Positions 33,516 to 35,418 of a DNA stretch of 35,418 nucleotides are shown piece by piece. The position numbers and the translations under genes are program-made. The notes under the pieces were generated by a model. That model searched no databases. It had not been told where the DNA came from and worked only from the letters and a program-made list of their open reading frames with translations. Source of the DNA: Candidatus Harrisonbacteria bacterium (GTDB taxonomy: Bacteria; Patescibacteriota; Minisyncoccia; UBA6257; WO2-44-18); contig JACOXP010000010.1 of the NCBI GenBank assembly GCA_016182295.1, positions 1 through 35,418 on the forward strand, read 5' to 3'. The first letter of the stretch is position 1, and the number at the start of each line of letters is the position of its first letter.

Positions 33516-33944
33516 TCATTTTAGATGCTGCGTTCTTATTGCAACAACGTTGAATATGTTGTGGAGTAGATAGCCAAAAATTCTACCACTTTTCGTGTAA
33601 TCAACTTCTAGTAATTCTTCTGTATCTTCGGGCAAATCCGTAAAAAGAACGCTATATTTAGCACTATTATAGACTGCCTTGCAAGCTATGCCTGACGAGC
33701 TTTGATGTCTAAAATGTTTTGTGAGAGTTTTGTTAATTTTCTTTAACTCGGTAGTAAGATGCTTGGCACTTTTCTTATCTAGTTTGGCTATCTCGCACTG
33801 ATTATTGTTATAACTTTCAAAACTTAAAACCACTTTCTGGCTTTCATAATCTGGAATCGCTGAGGATACAGCTGCTTTTTGTGGTATTTTTGTGTCCTCA
33901 AGTTCAGTAATTTCATCACTGACTTTCTTTAAGCTTTCGCTCAT
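33516..33944 (-). CDS. Unknown small protein, candidate toxin partner of the Panacea-domain gene
   Basis: 142 aa; overlaps upstream Panacea ORF by 29 nt; basic C-terminal part DYTKSGRIFGYLLHNIFNVVAIRTQHLK. Confidence 0.6.
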   Translation of the reverse strand: MSESLKKVSDEITELEDTKIPQKAAVSSAIPDYESQKVVLSFESYNNNQCEIAKLDKKSAKHLTTELKKINKTLTKHFRHQSSSGIACKAVYNSAKYSVLFTDLPEDTEELLEVDYTKSGRIFGYLLHNIFNVVAIRTQHLK

Positions 33945-34395
33945 AGTATTCTCTTGCTTTATTCAGGTCTATTTTTCTACTTGATGGCTCTGCCGCAGTT
34001 AAGCCCTCTCTTGCTTCTCGCCAGGGCAGTTCGGAGTGAGTTAGGGCTTCCAAATATTCAGCGTCGTATTTTCCGTATACCTCCCAAACATCGTCCAGTA
34101 ATTCCGATTGTTTTTTAGAAAATGAAAAATCGATATCAGATAAATCTGTCGTAATAGGATTGGATTCAAATCCTTTGAATCTCCTATATAAAGATGGGAT
34201 TGCAGGACCGTGCACCCAAGCTTCAATGGATTCTCGGAAAAGTCGTTCTTTATTAATAACCAAAGACCAAACCTGTGCGTAATAAACCAGCTTCTGAAGC
34301 TTCTTGTTTGTTATCTTTTCTCCCTCATCTTGTGCCCTTTTAAGAAAGTATTGAGCAACTACCAGTGCATTAACTTGTTTTTTTGTCCTGCTCAT
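33916..34395 (-). CDS. Panacea domain (DUF4065/SocA-like) putative antitoxin
   Basis: VAQYFLKRAQDEGEKITNKKLQKLVYYAQVWSLVINKERLFRESIEAWVHGPAIPSLYRRFKGF. Confidence 0.9.
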   Translation of the reverse strand: MSRTKKQVNALVVAQYFLKRAQDEGEKITNKKLQKLVYYAQVWSLVINKERLFRESIEAWVHGPAIPSLYRRFKGFESNPITTDLSDIDFSFSKKQSELLDDVWEVYGKYDAEYLEALTHSELPWREAREGLTAAEPSSRKIDLNKAREYYERKLKESQ

Positions 34396-34536
34396 AAAAT
34401 TTATAAAAAAATAACAATAACGGAATCGGCAGTCAAGGTTGCCCTCGTATAGCTTGATTATACCATAGGGTCTCATATGTATACCGCAAATTGCGTTGCA
34501 ATTCCATTACCCCACCCTGTCGCACACTATATTTTA

Positions 34537-34992
34537 TTACTTAACTAATTCTTCGTAGCTATATGGTTCGTAGTCAAGGAAAACCCTATTTCCAAGCTTG
34601 CATTGAGGCACCCATTCCCTTTCATAGGTTTTGAAAGCGTCGGCTTCTGCTTCTTCATAGGTCTCACGGCAAGAAGTAGGAAATGGAGAGTCTGTGCAGT
34701 ATGCCATCCTCATCAAAGTAAAATTATTTTGCAAGGTCTTTAATTCATTATAAGCGTCGGTGATGCAATTATTTACCCAACTTTCTGCCCTTGCCTCCTG
34801 TTGCCGCTCTATTTCAGCTTGCTCCTTGGCTTCTCGCTCTATCAACCGCTCTTGTTTTTCTTGTTCAATTTTTGTTTGTTGCTGCTTCTCAATGGACTGC
34901 TGTTTTAGGTATTGAACAACAACAAAGCTGAGGGCTAATACAATGGCTGATAACAAAATAGCTGTTGGGAGTGAGATTTTTCTTATATCCAT
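34537..34992 (-). CDS. Membrane-anchored coiled-coil protein, unknown
   Basis: MDIRKISLPTAILLSAIVLALSFVVVQYL then Q/E/K-rich coiled coil and Cys-containing C-terminus. Confidence 0.7.
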   Translation of the reverse strand: MDIRKISLPTAILLSAIVLALSFVVVQYLKQQSIEKQQQTKIEQEKQERLIEREAKEQAEIERQQEARAESWVNNCITDAYNELKTLQNNFTLMRMAYCTDSPFPTSCRETYEEAEADAFKTYEREWVPQCKLGNRVFLDYEPYSYEELVK

Positions 34993-34993
34993 T

Positions 34994-35209
34994 TTAATAT
35001 CCTGGTTGCACAATAATGGTATTGCCTATCATCGTGGCGGACGAGCCGTCACTGCCGTATATTGTATTGCCAATTCGTGAATAAGATGTTCCGTCATCGC
35101 CATAGATAGTGTCCCCAATAACAGAATAGGTTGTTGGGTAAGAAGAAGTAGGAATTGTTGGCAAATTTGCGGCACCTAACAGAGAAAGACGAGAACGAAT
35201 AATTTGCAT
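34994..35209 (-). CDS. Small protein with IG(N/D)TIYG(S/D)DG(S/T)S repeats
   Basis: SVIGDTIYGDDGTSYSRIGNTIYGSDGSSATMIGNTIIVQ. Confidence 0.6.
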   Translation of the reverse strand: MQIIRSRLSLLGAANLPTIPTSSYPTTYSVIGDTIYGDDGTSYSRIGNTIYGSDGSSATMIGNTIIVQPGY

Positions 35210-35318
35210 ATCTTGGGAATACTTACTGCGACACGCTGAGCCAAAAGCCAGCGTTTCTCCTTGATTTTCATTTTTCTATTACTTTTTTAACTTCTTCGCG
35301 GTCAGATTCATCTTATTC

Positions 35319-35418
35319 TTATCTGAATTTGAACTGGCGTTTATTCGCCTCTTGCAGAATTTTTAAGGTTGCTTGCACCGAGAGATTGTCGGAATGCAAT
35401 AACACTAACCGCTCGCCT
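35319..35418 (-). CDS. C-terminal fragment of a CDS running off the window edge
   Basis: Open minus frame ...GERLVLLHSDNLSVQATLKILQEANKRQFKFR*. Confidence 0.45.
   Translation of the reverse strand, partial: GERLVLLHSDNLSVQATLKILQEANKRQFKFR

Noticed and set aside
33055-33573. Plus-strand 172-aa ORF opposite arsR and repeat C
   Set aside because: Antisense to a clear ArsR gene and through repeat C (LPAGRQG is repeat translation).

Overview
The window looks like chromosomal DNA from a Patescibacteria/CPR-like (probably Parcubacteria-type) bacterium. This is inferred from gene content: very compact operons, DUF5671/DUF5674-type genes, many tiny membrane proteins, and intergenic palindromic repeats. 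The left two thirds are mostly core genes: groES-groEL, an atypical IMPDH/GMPR-family enzyme, tsaC/Sua5, NUDIX, tRNA-Ser(GGA), tRNA-Phe(GAA), a class II-like ribonucleotide reductase, a LOG-family protein, pgi and a ZnuCB-like ABC transporter. A tightly packed minus-strand operon of nine envelope/membrane-type genes follows (about 15.8-23.0 kb). The right third is accessory. It contains an HTH-HATPase-STAS-like (DUF4325) regulator with a putative auto-operator, an orphan leaderless HicB with a HicA C-terminal remnant, two unlisted tiny transmembrane ORFs, a NYN-domain protein, a PD-(D/E)XK-like protein, a permease, a NUDIX pseudogene fragment, a five-gene arsR-merA mercury-type operon bracketed by interspersed repeats, and a Panacea-domain antitoxin-like gene overlapping a small unknown gene (candidate toxin). 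The most interesting signals are: (i) a mosaic family of short palindromic interspersed repeats, one of which appears to supply the -35 box of groESL and another to have entered the groEL coding tail; (ii) the Panacea pair; (iii) the repeat-bounded mer operon; (iv) the HTH-HATPase-DUF4325 regulator; (v) a short terminated transcript with a 13-aa ORF ending inside its terminator; (vi) widespread leaderless promoter architecture.
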